From: AP-15 sp963772965
GTDB taxonomy: Bacteria > Pseudomonadota > Alphaproteobacteria > ATCC43930 > CGMCC-115725
Assembly (NCBI GenBank): GCA_963772965.1
Contig: CAVYZU010000002.1
Location: 744,001-808,000 of the forward strand
DNA length: 64,000 nt
Reading direction: 5' to 3'
The translations under genes were made by a program, and so were the position numbers. The stretch's first letter is position 1, and each line of letters begins with the position of its first letter. A model generated the notes under the pieces. That model did no database searches. It was not told the origin of the DNA and worked only from the letters and a program-made list of their open reading frames with translations. Shown piece by piece: positions 14,313 through 23,078 of the stretch.

Positions 14313-16016
14313 GTGATCGACGAAGAAAAGGTCGACATTCTGCTCGTCGATGACCAGCCCGCCAAGTTGCTGAGCTACGAGGCAATGCTTGCGGTATTGG
14401 GAGAGAATCTGATCAAGGCCGGATCGGCGAGCGGAGGCGCTGGAGCAGCTGTTAAAGCGCCAGATCGCGGTCATCCTGATCGACGTGTGCATGCCCGATC
14501 TCGACGGTTTCCAGCTTGCGGCGATGATTCGCGATCATCCGCGGTTTCAAAATACGGCCATTATTTTCGTCTCGGCGATTCAAGTAACCGACCTCGATCT
14601 GTTGCGGGGCTATGCGCTCGGTGCGATGGATTACGTTCCGATCCCGGTTGTCCCGGAACTGCTGAGGGCTAAGGTCAAAGTATTCGTCGAGCTCTATCGC
14701 AAGACCCGAGCAGCTAGAAAGGCTGAATGCCGAACTGGAGGACCGCGTTGCCCAGCGCACGGCTGAGCTTGCCCAGGCTAATGCCGATCTCGAACAACGG
14801 GTTGAACAGCGCACCCGCGAGCGGGAAGCGGCTCTCGCGCAAGTTCAGCAAATGCAAAAGATCGAGAGTCTGGGACAGGTGACGGGAGGTGTCGCGCACG
14901 ACTTCAATAACTTACTTATGGTAATACTCGCCAATCTTGATCTCGCTCGAAATCACGTATCAGACGATCCTCGGGCGCTTCGTTTGATCGATGGTGCCAT
15001 TCAAGGTGCGGAACGCGGAGCGACGTTGACTAAACGGTTACTCGCGTTCTCTCGGCGCCAGGAATTGAAGCCGGAAGTCATTGATGTCACCAAACTCGTC
15101 GATGGCATGATTGAGATGTTGCGCCGCTCGCTCGGACCGACAATCGAGATTACGACCGAATTTGAGCCCGATCTCCCGCACATCCAGCGTCGACCCGAGC
15201 CAATTCGAACTGGCGATAATGAACCTCGCCGTCAATGCGCGCGATGCAATGCCAGACGGCGGACGCCTGGATATCTGTGCTCACGATAAGCGCGTAATAA
15301 GCGGCGACATTCCGGGCCTCGAGCCTGGCGATTACGTCGCGGTCGCAGTCAAGGATACTGGTCATGGGATGGATGAGGCGACCCTCGTCCGGGCTCCCGA
15401 ACCGTTTTTCACGACAAAGGATCGCGGCCGTGGAACCGGTCTCGGACTGTCGATGGTCGATGGCCTTGTTGGGCAATCAGGCGGGATAATGCGCATCACT
15501 AGCCGACTGGGTTGCGGCACCACAATCGAGCTCTGGTTACCGGCGTCTCGCCTGGAGACCGACCAGCAGCAGTCGGCCATGCTACAGGTTGCTTCCCAGC
15601 GGCGCTCGTACCGGGTACTCGTCGTTGACGACGATCCGCTCGTGCGCACCAGCACCGCCGCAATGATCGAAGAGCTTGGCCATGCTGTAATCGAGGCTGC
15701 ATCGGGCTCCCAAGCCCTCGAATTTGTGGGCGCCGGACTGGAAATCGACGTCGTGATCACCGATTACGCTATGCCCGGATTAAACGGTGCTGCGCTAGCA
15801 GAAAAGATAACCCAAAGCCGCCCTGGCTTGCCGATCGCAATAGCTACGGGATTTGCTGACGCTATTGGGGAGCTACCATCCCTACCTCGCCTCAATAAAC
15901 CATATCGGCAGCAGGAATTGGCTGAGCTGATTGGGCGACTGGTGTGTCAACCGAGCCCCCAATTCCAATTTTTGCCAGCGCCCAGTTTGACTGCACCCCC
16001 CGCCAGCGAAATTTGA
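14313..16016 (+). pseudogene. Receiver-kinase-receiver hybrid histidine kinase with three frameshifts
   Basis: Starts at GTG 14313 with AAGGAAAG upstream, 18 bp after the preceding kinase gene, so probably co-transcribed with it. Read through three single-base insertions (near 14433, 14711 and 15189) it encodes an N-terminal receiver (DILLVDDQPAKLL, acceptor in LIDVCMPDLDG), a heptad-rich coiled coil (RLNAELEDRVAQRTAEL), and a HisKA of the GGVAHDFNNLL type. It continues with an HATPase (NLAVNARDAMP, DTGHGMDEAT, GTGLGLSMV) and a C-terminal receiver (VLVVDDDPLVRT, ITDYAMPGLNG). The protein would be about 567 residues and soluble. As written the product ends inside the first receiver. It is the natural partner of the upstream kinase in a phosphorelay. 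Confidence 0.8.
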
Positions 16017-16020
16017 GTAA

Positions 16021-16354
16021 TTAGGGATTGGAAATCCGGGGTCCCGCTCTTCGCAGATGATTAGTCTCCCGTGGAGAACGGTTGCGTGCCGTTTTTAGGA
16101 CTATCGAAGCCCGGCGGGCGGGGCAGAGCGCCTGGAGAAGGGCGCGCCACAGCCGCCGGAGCCAGCGTAGCAGGAGAGCGAAGTTGTCGCCGGCGGCGGC
16201 GAGCACGGGATTGGCGCGATCGCTGTGGCCCCTTGAGATAATTACCGCCGAGGCGATGCTCGGCCTTGAGGATGCTCGGCCTTGAGGTGGCCGATGACCG
16301 GCTCGACTGCGGTGCTGGCTTCATCTCGCGGCGGATCGGGCGGGTCCCTCCCAT
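16021..16354 (-). pseudogene. IS5-family transposase C-terminal remnant
   Basis: On the minus strand, pieces in different frames spell the end of an IS5/IS1031-type DDE transposase: GTRPIRREM, EPVIGHLKAEH, HRLGGNYLKG and MLAAAGDNFALLLRWLRRLWRAL. In intact relatives these are contiguous. Here a 16-bp tandem duplication at 16255-16286 falls in the HLKAEH codons and at least one more shift separates the last block. No N-terminal part is visible to the right, so this is a decayed, truncated copy. It is not closely similar by eye to the intact IS5 element at 47316-48530. Confidence 0.75.
16255..16286. repeat. 16-bp perfect tandem duplication
   Basis: GATGCTCGGCCTTGAG occurs twice head to tail, at 16255-16270 and 16271-16286, inside the transposase remnant. 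It is not a multiple of three and therefore shifts the frame exactly at the conserved HLKAEHR segment. Confidence 0.95.
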
Positions 16355-16493
16355 GGACTACCGGGACGAGCTGGGTGTCCTCGCGCAGCCGCTGCTGCAA
16401 CCATTCGACAGCATGCCACAGCCGAGCACTATCACGCCAATCTTCCGAGACACAACACGGAGGCCGGGGCAGGCTTGTATGGGGCGATAGTTG

Positions 16494-16769
16494 TCAAGAG
16501 CTCGTTGGTTGTTGGCCGGCAGTGGTGAAGCAGCAGCGGGTCGGACGATCCAAGGGGAGCGCGTCATCGGGGCGTGGCGCCCAACACACTTGTATTCGGT
16601 AGGCCAGGTGGGCCTGAACCGTGACGCAGTGATGCGCATCGGCGACGACGCTCCGGGCGACTTCGGATTGGCCGAAAGCGGCACGGACATCCTTTGGAAC
16701 GACTCGCCCATAGTGGTAGGTCTGGCCTCGCTGGATTAGATGCGTTCCCGACCGTGGACGATATGCCAT
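16494..16769 (-). pseudogene. N-terminal fragment of a second tyrosine recombinase (DUF6538-like)
   Basis: From ATG 16769 the minus strand reads MAYRPRSGTHLIQRGQTYHY followed by GRVVPKDVRAAFGQSEVARS, which resembles the N-terminal SAM-like/arm-binding part of alphaproteobacterial integrases that begin with a YY.RR.VPKD pattern. Similarity fades after about 60 residues and no catalytic Arg-His-Arg-Tyr domain follows, so this is a 5' remnant. It lies just left of the attachment-like sequence and the intact integrase, suggesting repeated integration at the same tRNA locus. Confidence 0.55.
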
Positions 16770-16867
16770 TGGACCCTCTCTTTGAGGGGCATATTTGTAG
16801 CCACCCTTTTGTAGCAAACTGAACCACAAATCGAGAGATTTCAGTGGTTCTTGGATTTCGGAGGTAT

Positions 16868-16923
16868 TGGTGCGGACGGCGGGACTTGAACCCGCACTCC
16901 CTGATGGGAAGCAGATTTTAAGT
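16868..16923 (-). other. 3' half of tRNA-Leu: attachment-site-like sequence
   Basis: The minus strand reads from an anticodon loop CTTAAAA (UAA anticodon) through stem TCTGC, a long class II variable arm (TTCCCATCAGGGA), a T arm with the loop GGGTTCAAGTCCC and an acceptor CGTCCGCA ending in CCA at 16868. The expected 5' half (TGCGGAC...) is absent upstream, so this is not a complete tRNA gene. An anticodon-loop-to-CCA segment next to an integrase gene is the classic product of tyrosine-recombinase integration into a tRNA gene. The intact tRNA would lie at the other element end, which I do not see in the window. Confidence 0.75.
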
Positions 16924-17080
16924 TAGTTTTCCGAGCCTTCACCTAGCGTCACCGAGCGTCACGGAATCTGCTTGCTGGGCCGCATTTCTGAGCCTATCTC
17001 TCTCACTAGACATCACTCGCCCCTAATCTGCCTCATCAATGATCCTAGGGACAGACTAGGGACAAAGTGAAGGAAGACAG

Positions 17081-18370
17081 GTGAACGCAACAAAATGGAT
17101 CACGGTGGCCCCGGGTATCCGGTACAGGAAGCATCCGCGCCGAAAGCACGGCGCGAAGCTCGATCGCTACTTCACCTTACGCTTTTCGGTCGATGGAAAA
17201 CAGGTTGAGGAGGCCCTGGGGTGGTCATCCGAGGGCTGGACGCCCGCCCGAGCGCAGGAGAAGCTCGGCGAACTCCGAAAGGCGAAGCGCACCGGCCAGG
17301 GGCCGGCAACGCTTCGTGCCGAGGCCGAGGCCAATCGCCGGGCTGAGCGGGAGCGGGCTGAGCACGAGGCGGCTCTGGCGCGACAGCAACGAACTGTCCT
17401 CGACCTTTGGGTTCGCTACAGCAAGGAAGTGGTGGCGATGGAGAACAAGCCGAGGACAGCCGGCGAGAAGACCCGGATGTGGCGACGGCGCATCGAGCCC
17501 TCTATCGGTCAATTGAAGATCGCTGAGGTGACGGAGGAAGACGCGGGAGCGGTGGTGCGCGCCCCCTTGCGCCTCGATGCGGCCGGCCGGGTGGTTGGCG
17601 GCAAGGCCGAGGCGGGCAACCTCTACCGGCTGTTGCACCACATGTTCCACAAAGCCCTGCAGTGGAAGCTCCGGGCAAAAGAGGCGGGCAACCCGTTGGA
17701 AAGCGTCACCGAACCCAAGGTCAACCGACGCGAGCGGTTGCTGACCGGGGGCGAGATCGGCGCCCTGATGAAGGCGCTTGACGCGGCCGCGTCCGATGGC
17801 ACGGAGCATCGTCAGGCGATTGCGGCGATCCGTGCGGCGATCCTCACCGGGGCGCGGATCTCCGAGTTGTTGACTTTGCGGTGGCAGAACATCCGTCGAG
17901 ACGGCATGGAATTGCACCTATCCGACACGAAAACCGGCTTCTCGAGGAGGCCGATCTCGGCCGCGACGCTCGACGTGCTCGACAGCATCGAGCGGCGGCC
18001 CGGGATCCACTTCGTCTTTCGCGCGATCAACACACCGACCAAACCGCTGGCCTACAACACGGTCGAAAAAGTCTTTCGCCGCATCGCGAGCCGGGCCGGG
18101 GTCGAGGGCTGCAGCTTGCACACCATCCGGCATTGGTTCGCCACCATGACCGCGAACAGTGTCAGCAACGCACGTGTTGGCATGGCGCTCACCGGCCATA
18201 AATCGCACACGGCCTACATGAACTACATCCACGGCGACAAAGAGCAGGCCCGCGCCCTGGCCGATCAACTGGCCGCGCTCGCCAGCGGGCTGGCAACAGC
18301 CGGACCGAGTATCATCGATCTGCGCGAGCCCGAGGGTGCGCTTGAACAGCCGCAGCATCGTACGGTTTAG
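17081..18370 (+). CDS. Tyrosine-type site-specific integrase
   Basis: 429 residues from GTG 17081, with AGGAAG seven bases upstream. An N-terminal arm-binding domain (RYFTLRFSVDGKQVEEALGW) is followed by an alanine/glutamate-rich helix, a core-binding domain (residues about 110-210) and the catalytic domain. The catalytic set is complete: Arg in LTGARISELLTLRW, Lys in DTKTG, His-x-x-Arg in HTIRHWFAT, His in LTGHKS and Tyr in YMNYIHG. It belongs to the P4/phage-type integrases that use tRNA genes, consistent with the tRNA-Leu fragment 158 bp upstream. It probably excises and integrates the element whose genes extend to the right. Confidence 0.92.
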   Translation: MNATKWITVAPGIRYRKHPRRKHGAKLDRYFTLRFSVDGKQVEEALGWSSEGWTPARAQEKLGELRKAKRTGQGPATLRAEAEANRRAERERAEHEAALARQQRTVLDLWVRYSKEVVAMENKPRTAGEKTRMWRRRIEPSIGQLKIAEVTEEDAGAVVRAPLRLDAAGRVVGGKAEAGNLYRLLHHMFHKALQWKLRAKEAGNPLESVTEPKVNRRERLLTGGEIGALMKALDAAASDGTEHRQAIAAIRAAILTGARISELLTLRWQNIRRDGMELHLSDTKTGFSRRPISAATLDVLDSIERRPGIHFVFRAINTPTKPLAYNTVEKVFRRIASRAGVEGCSLHTIRHWFATMTANSVSNARVGMALTGHKSHTAYMNYIHGDKEQARALADQLAALASGLATAGPSIIDLREPEGALEQPQHRTV

Positions 18371-18413
18371 GACAGATCGCGCTTCTTTCTCTTTCTACAG
18401 ACGTTGCCCGGGC

Positions 18414-19106
18414 ATGATCGAATTTGCGCGGAGCACGCCTCCCGAAGTGGCGGATTGGTTTCGCACCCAACTCGGCGCGAGGCCGGATGACCCTATTCTG
18501 CGAGCGCTCGCGACCGATGAGCGCATGTCGGCGCTCTGGGCCGAGTTTGAGAGATGGCCACCCGGTGCCTTGGCTGTGGTCTCGCTGGCGGCTCATTACC
18601 GCGCACCAGCAATCCTGTCAAACCTGCAAAGAAACCCAGAAGAACGCATAGGCCTCTCCTGGCCGGAAAGTCTGCTGGGCCTTACCGCCGATAACCTCGC
18701 AATTCAGCTAGAGCGGTGGTCCAACCACGGGGCGGAGCTATTGGGCGAGCCCGTTGACGCATTCGTCGAGCGCCTTCGCGCCTTCGCTACTGCAGCGTTC
18801 GAGCGAGCAAGGGCCAAGCAGGGCACTTACGATGATATCCCCGCGCCAAGCCAGCGCGGGCGGGGCACCAGAAAACAACTTGCCTTTCGGATCGCACTCA
18901 CTCGGGCTTTACAACGACTTGCCGTGGACCCCGCCTTTCCGGGACGCTCCCCCTCCAAGGAACAGCAGGACCGCATCGTCGCGACGATCACAAGCGTCGT
19001 CTTCCCTGAATTTGCCAGCAACCAGAGCGATTTTCGGGAGGCCATCAAAGCCGAAGTCGCATCGGCTCTACATCTCACCGGGGACCGCTTACCAAGCCTT
19101 CGTTGA
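18414..19106 (+). CDS. Hypothetical protein of the integrated element
   Basis: 230 residues from ATG 18414, an acceptable start because homologous-looking sequence begins with MIEFARSTPPEVADWF. No known domain was recognised. The protein is mostly predicted helical, with an alanine/arginine-rich middle (ERLRAFATAAFERARAKQG) and a C-terminal part around FPEFASNQSDFREAIKAEV. There is no signal peptide or membrane segment. It lies between the integrase and primase-like sequence, so a role in element maintenance is plausible but unproven. Coding is supported by a long open frame with alphaproteobacterial codon use. Confidence 0.65.
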   Translation: MIEFARSTPPEVADWFRTQLGARPDDPILRALATDERMSALWAEFERWPPGALAVVSLAAHYRAPAILSNLQRNPEERIGLSWPESLLGLTADNLAIQLERWSNHGAELLGEPVDAFVERLRAFATAAFERARAKQGTYDDIPAPSQRGRGTRKQLAFRIALTRALQRLAVDPAFPGRSPSKEQQDRIVATITSVVFPEFASNQSDFREAIKAEVASALHLTGDRLPSLR

Positions 19107-19785
19107 CCCACTTACGGGCGGAACGCTTGTCGAGCTCAGGGCGGGTGGCAAGCATCAGACGCTGTTTCCTCCGTCGATTGCGGACGGCGAACAGCGCGAA
19201 TGGTGCGGTGAAATCATCGCACCGAGGCTCATCACAGCCGAACTCTTACGGGCCGCCGTCGCATGGCTTGCCGTTGCATGTCTCGTTGCTCGCTATGTCT
19301 CGAGCTACGCCGCGGAGCGCCCGTCTACCGATTACGTTCGATTACTCGACGAAATTGACATTCTGGCGGGGTACCAAGGTAAGCTCGGCCAGGCGGCACG
19401 TCATTGGCTAGGCCGGCCTGAGGCCGATGTGCGCGGCCCCAAATCGAGGCCGGGGCGCCGACGGAAACTTAAAGCCGGCAATGGGTCTTACTGCCTTGAA
19501 CCGGACCTCGGCGAGCTGGCCGACGCGATTCCGAACAACGAGGGGTGGGACGGTTGGAATAAGCTTGGCCTAGCGTTTTTCGCGGCATCGCACGGGGATG
19601 AAGCGGGCTTGGACGCTTTCGACAGATGGTCGCGTAAATCGGCCAAATACGACCCCAAATCCGTCCAAGAACGCTGGCGCGGTTATCATCGCTCACCTCC
19701 AAAGAATATCAGCGTGGGTTCGCTGTTGTACCTCGCCCGTAAACACGGCTGGACCCCGAGAACGCGATCGCGAGTCCGGCGGTGA
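19084..19785 (+). pseudogene. N-terminally truncated primase-like protein (Prim-Pol tail plus PriCT-2)
   Basis: This frame encodes FVDPLTGGTLVELRAGGKHQ followed by TLFPPSIADGEQREW, which resembles the end of a bifunctional primase/polymerase domain. Its C-terminal domain ELADAIPNNEGWDGWNKLGL...AFDRWSRKSAKYDP...RWRGYHRSPP matches PriCT-2. The catalytic N-terminal half is missing: upstream in this frame the sequence is a shadow of the preceding gene, and no start codon is well placed. It stops at 19785, overlapping the GTG of the next gene by GTGA. Probably the remnant of the element's replication primase, though a short active variant cannot be excluded. Confidence 0.65.
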
Positions 19786-20945
19786 CCGATGTGGATCACG
19801 GCGATCCCGAGTTCTTCCATAAAATCGAAAGCGGCGAGGCGTCGGGTGAGGACCCTGCCTCCGCGAATGGTGCCGGCAATCATCAGCCGAACAGCGGCAC
19901 TGGCGCTGGTCCATGCCTCGCCGTCGCCGCGTGGCTCGCCCGCAATATTCCGCCAGCCGACTTCTTGTCGGGGGAATGGCTCAGCACTACCAGCCGGGCG
20001 ATGCTAGTTTCAGCAACGAGCTTAGGTAAGACAAACTTTTGCTTGGCACTCGCCTTTGCAATAGCGAGTGGCCAGGATTTTTTGCATTGGCGCACACGTC
20101 GAAAAGCGCGCGTTCTGTATATCGACGGCGAGATGTCAAAGCGCCTGATTAAGGAACGCCTCGGCGACGGGGCCCGCCGAGCCCGCGCCGTTCCAGATAC
20201 CCTATTTGTTCTTTGCCGCGACGATGTGCAGGACATGCCACCCCTAAATACATCCGAGGGGCAGCAATATATCGAAGGGCTGATCGAGGAAGTCGGCGGT
20301 GTCGATTTTATCATTTTCGACAATGTGCAATCACTGCTGCCCGGTGACATGAAGGATGAAGAGCCCTGGCAGGACACTCTGCCGTGGATCAGAAGCCTGA
20401 CGAACCGCGCGATCGGGCAGCTCTGGGTGCACCACACGGGACACGACGAGACCCGTTCCTACGGAACCAAGACCCGCGAATGGCAGCTTGACACGGTGAT
20501 TTTGCTCAAGCGGATCGAAAACAGCGTTGCCGATATCGCTTTTACGCTTGATTTCAAGAAGAGCCGCGAGCGCACGCCCCACAATCAGGCTGATTTCGAA
20601 AGTGTGAACGTGACGTTAGCTAACGACTGCTGGTCTGTTAATGGCGTCACGCGCAATGCACCGGCAAAACCACCCCCGCCGAAAGCGCGTGCCTTCCAGG
20701 ATGCCCTCGCCGACGCGCTCGCAAGCAGTGGCGTTAAGCGCCCACAGTCGGCGAATAGATTTTCGGTTACGATAAAGGAATGGAAGCTCGAATGCGGTCG
20801 CTTGGGACTGCCGGACACAAACCCCCTCGGCCGTGCCCGCCAGAATAGCCAGTCAGCGCTATTTAGCAACCAGCGCCGCGAGTTGGTAGCCCACGGGTGG
20901 ATCGCCTGCAACGGGGACTTTGTATGGTCCATGAAGAACGGCTGA
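19782..20945 (+). CDS. RepA-like AAA-family ATPase/helicase (AAA_25)
   Basis: 387 residues from GTG 19782, overlapping the primase-like stop (GTGA). A modified Walker A SATSLGKTNF (about residue 84) and a Walker B with VDFIIFDN belong to the RecA-like hexameric helicase/RepA family used by plasmids and integrative elements. LYIDGEMS is the family's second conserved strand and VHHTGHDETRSYGT contains the sensor region. The C-terminal 100 residues look like a winged-helix DNA-binding tail. With the primase remnant upstream it forms a typical element replication module. A GCCAAC repeat cluster lies directly downstream and may be the cognate origin. Confidence 0.85.
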   Translation: MTDVDHGDPEFFHKIESGEASGEDPASANGAGNHQPNSGTGAGPCLAVAAWLARNIPPADFLSGEWLSTTSRAMLVSATSLGKTNFCLALAFAIASGQDFLHWRTRRKARVLYIDGEMSKRLIKERLGDGARRARAVPDTLFVLCRDDVQDMPPLNTSEGQQYIEGLIEEVGGVDFIIFDNVQSLLPGDMKDEEPWQDTLPWIRSLTNRAIGQLWVHHTGHDETRSYGTKTREWQLDTVILLKRIENSVADIAFTLDFKKSRERTPHNQADFESVNVTLANDCWSVNGVTRNAPAKPPPPKARAFQDALADALASSGVKRPQSANRFSVTIKEWKLECGRLGLPDTNPLGRARQNSQSALFSNQRRELVAHGWIACNGDFVWSMKNG

Positions 20946-20951
20946 TGCATA

Positions 20952-21122
20952 GTTGGCAGAGGCGGTGCCAACTGCCTGCCAACCGCCGCGATGCCAACTA
21001 TGTTAACCGCGGCCAACCCCTTGCCAACTGCGGTGCCAACTGCTGCCAACCGAGCCGTTGCTCTCGTGCCAACCATGCCAACCCCTCGCCTATAGGGCGA
21101 GGGTGGCAGTTGGCAGGTTGGC
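20952..21122. repeat. Cluster of about twelve GCCAAC repeats (iteron-like)
   Basis: Within about 170 bp the hexamer GCCAAC occurs nine times forward and three times inverted (GTTGGC), often within TGCCAACTG or TGCCAACC. Spacing varies from about 8 to 25 bp, so these are irregular iterons rather than a strict tandem array. The cluster begins just after the RepA-like gene stop and includes the stem-loop at 21083-21103. This is where an origin of replication or a replication-control region would be expected. Confidence 0.6.
21083..21103. other. GC-rich stem-loop
   Basis: CCCTCGCC and GGGCGAGGG are complementary around a short TATA-containing loop, giving a strong hairpin. No run of T follows, so it is a poor intrinsic terminator. 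Its position inside the GCCAAC cluster suggests an origin structure. Confidence 0.6.
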
Positions 21123-21194
21123 GGTCGCAGTGCACACCCCGGCTACGAGGCATTGATGCCTTTGAAGAACGAGGCAACAAACCGGAGATACGCA

Positions 21195-21578
21195 ATGAAC
21201 GGCGAAACGCCATACGCGCCGCAGCGGCGTCGCCTCCCTAACCGCCGCCCCGCCGAAACGCAGGATCTCGCCATCAACGGAATGCGCCTCACCGCTACTA
21301 TCGGCTTCGATGCGGAAGGTCGTCCGGCCGAAGTGTTTCTTTCGGGCGCCAAGGACGGCTCGACCATGGCCGCCATCCTCGATGACGCCAGCGTCGTTAT
21401 CTCCGTCGCGCTGCAGCATGATATCCCCGCCGCCGCGCTCGCAAAGAGCGTCTCCCGCTTGCCAGTCGCAACGCTGGCGCCACCGTTTCGCAGGATCGGC
21501 CGAAACTCTGCATCGGCGGCCAGCGTCATCGGCGCCGCGCTCGACCTCATCGCGGCCTACCCCGAGGACCGACCGTGA
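21195..21578 (+). CDS. Small TSCPD-domain-like protein
   Basis: 127 residues from ATG 21195, which has GGAG about nine bases upstream; a TTG at 21153 would add 14 residues without an RBS. The core IGFDAEGRPAEVFLSGAKDG...ILDDASVVISVALQHDIP...LAKSVSRLP resembles the TSCPD domain found at the end of B12-dependent ribonucleotide reductases and in small stand-alone proteins of mobile elements. The paired cysteines of the classic TSCPD motif are not present. Function unknown. It belongs to the integrated element by position. Confidence 0.65.
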   Translation: MNGETPYAPQRRRLPNRRPAETQDLAINGMRLTATIGFDAEGRPAEVFLSGAKDGSTMAAILDDASVVISVALQHDIPAAALAKSVSRLPVATLAPPFRRIGRNSASAASVIGAALDLIAAYPEDRP

Positions 21579-21627
21579 ATAATTCACACGAGGCGAGCGT
21601 GGGGCAGTGCGGCCGAAGACCTAAACC

Positions 21628-21864
21628 ATGACCGAGATGCAGAGTAACGCGTCACAGCCACCGACGTCCTCGCGCGGGGCCGAGCGCATGCGGCGACTTC
21701 GCGATCGGCGCCGTCAGGGCAGAATTTGCTTTTATTTCGAACTCTATCCGCGGGAGATCTCAGGACTGGTTGAGCTCGGGTGGCTACAGAGCAACCAGCA
21801 AGATGACCGTGCCGCGGTCGTACATGCATTCTGTCGCCTTGTCGGACATGCGCTCCATATCTAG
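21628..21864 (+). CDS. Small basic hypothetical protein
   Basis: 78 residues from ATG 21628, 49 bp after the preceding gene. The N-terminal half is very basic (AERMRRLRDRRRQGRI) and the rest (FYFELYPREISGLVELGWL) resembles short element-borne proteins with a possible DNA-binding role. No domain can be named. It is the last gene I can support before a gap of about 1.2 kb. Confidence 0.55.
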   Translation: MTEMQSNASQPPTSSRGAERMRRLRDRRRQGRICFYFELYPREISGLVELGWLQSNQQDDRAAVVHAFCRLVGHALHI

Positions 21865-21876
21865 CGTAACAGTGGC

Positions 21877-21890
21877 GGTGACGCATCACC
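21877..21890. promoter_or_regulatory. Operator-like palindrome, copy 1
   Basis: GGTGACGCATCACC is a near-perfect 14-bp inverted repeat (GGTGA...TCACC) just after the stop at 21864. A perfect version lies 87 bp downstream, so the pair may bind a dimeric regulator. Confidence 0.45.
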
Positions 21891-21963
21891 GCCGCCGAGA
21901 CCGGCCAACTGAGCGACTTCGGCGCGGCAGGCATAGCACTTGAGTGACGCGCAACATGCAGTT

Positions 21964-21977
21964 GGTGACGCGTCACC
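21964..21977. promoter_or_regulatory. Operator-like palindrome, copy 2
   Basis: GGTGACGCGTCACC is a perfect 14-bp palindrome, 87 bp (centre to centre) from copy 1 and differing by one base. Confidence 0.45.
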
Positions 21978-23078
21978 GTTAGGCGATGAATTCCGCTATG
22001 CGACCAGCATGCGGAAGAAAGATCAGCTCAATTAATAGGTAATTAATATCAGCAACTTGGTCGAAATCAACGGCTTCTAGATCTTAGCAAACCATAATCG
22101 ACGACCCGGGACCCCTCGATGCGCAGATAGACCTGCGCACAGGCGGTCATGTGCTTGCGCCGCGTGACGGTTGTCCAGCAGAAAACCTCGGACACGTCCT
22201 CGCCGAGTTGGCTAAACCGGGTGCCGCCGCATAGCGGAAGGTCGGCGGTTCCGGCTTTGCGAGCCATCGTTTATCGAGCTTCGTTGGGCTTTCTCGAGAG
22301 CTGCAGACGAGCTAGAGGTTCCTATGTTGTTCGCTCCCATCGTGGCTGAGCCAGCGTACGATGTCGAGCCGGTTGCGAGCGCGTTTCTGATAATGCACCC
22401 ATACCATGCGCAAGATCGGTTAGGGGATGAAATCTCCGCTGTGATCAAGGACGGCCGCCTCGTCGACCGCGGTGCCGGGGGCTTCCGGCAATTGCTAGAG
22501 GAACCGAGCCGCGCTCGGATGTTGGCTCCGGGGTAAAGCGTAGCGTCGTTCACTTCACGAGATGCACGGCGATCCGCCCGGCCCCGACCAAAGTGAACTA
22601 GAAAGCGGCGGCCTCGCGCCCGGGAGCCGCCGGGTCGTCTACGTGACCAGTTTATGCGACTCAGTCTGGGAATCCGGTTCGAGGCTGGCTGCCGGCACGG
22701 TAGAGTGGCTGCTGACGGTTCGGCTAGGCGACCTTCGCCGGAATGCGCGGCAAGGCGCAAGATGCACCGAAAGCGGCCATTTTCTGAAACCGCTTGTACG
22801 CTATCAGCGGCCTTCAGCGATCAGCCTATTCTAGGCAGCTGAATATCATCGGATTGCAAGGATACACCGTATGCTGATCGTCGACCCGACCCACCAGTGT
22901 CGCGGGGTGCCGGTGCCAGCGCGTGGCGCCAGTGCGGTCGCTGCAATCAGCGCGTTTAAATTTCTCGATCGGATTCGGCTTGTCCTCCGTTCGGCCGCCG
23001 CGTAGGCGTGGTGGCTCTTTAAATGCTCGGTCGTGGCGTCACCGCGTCAGGCGGAAGCCTTATTTAGGTTGCGGATTG
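21978..23078. other. 1.1-kb region without a supportable gene
   Basis: Several open frames exist on both strands (for example near 22212-22760 minus and 22324-22536 plus) but none shows family motifs, an RBS with a plausible start, or convincing codon use. The region between about 22010 and 22070 is AT-rich. It probably contains decayed sequence between the integrated element and the paralogue cluster. Confidence 0.5.

Noticed and set aside
16868..16923. Complete tRNA-Leu gene
   Set aside because: The 5' acceptor strand, D arm and anticodon-stem 5' half are absent from the adjacent sequence.
20952..21122. CRISPR array
   Set aside because: The repeat is only six bases, spacing is irregular and copies are in both orientations. 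No cas genes.
22212..22760. Open frame of 182 codons on the minus strand
   Set aside because: Translation is low-complexity (Arg/Ser/Pro-rich), no RBS, no family motif, and it overlaps unsupported frames on the other strand.
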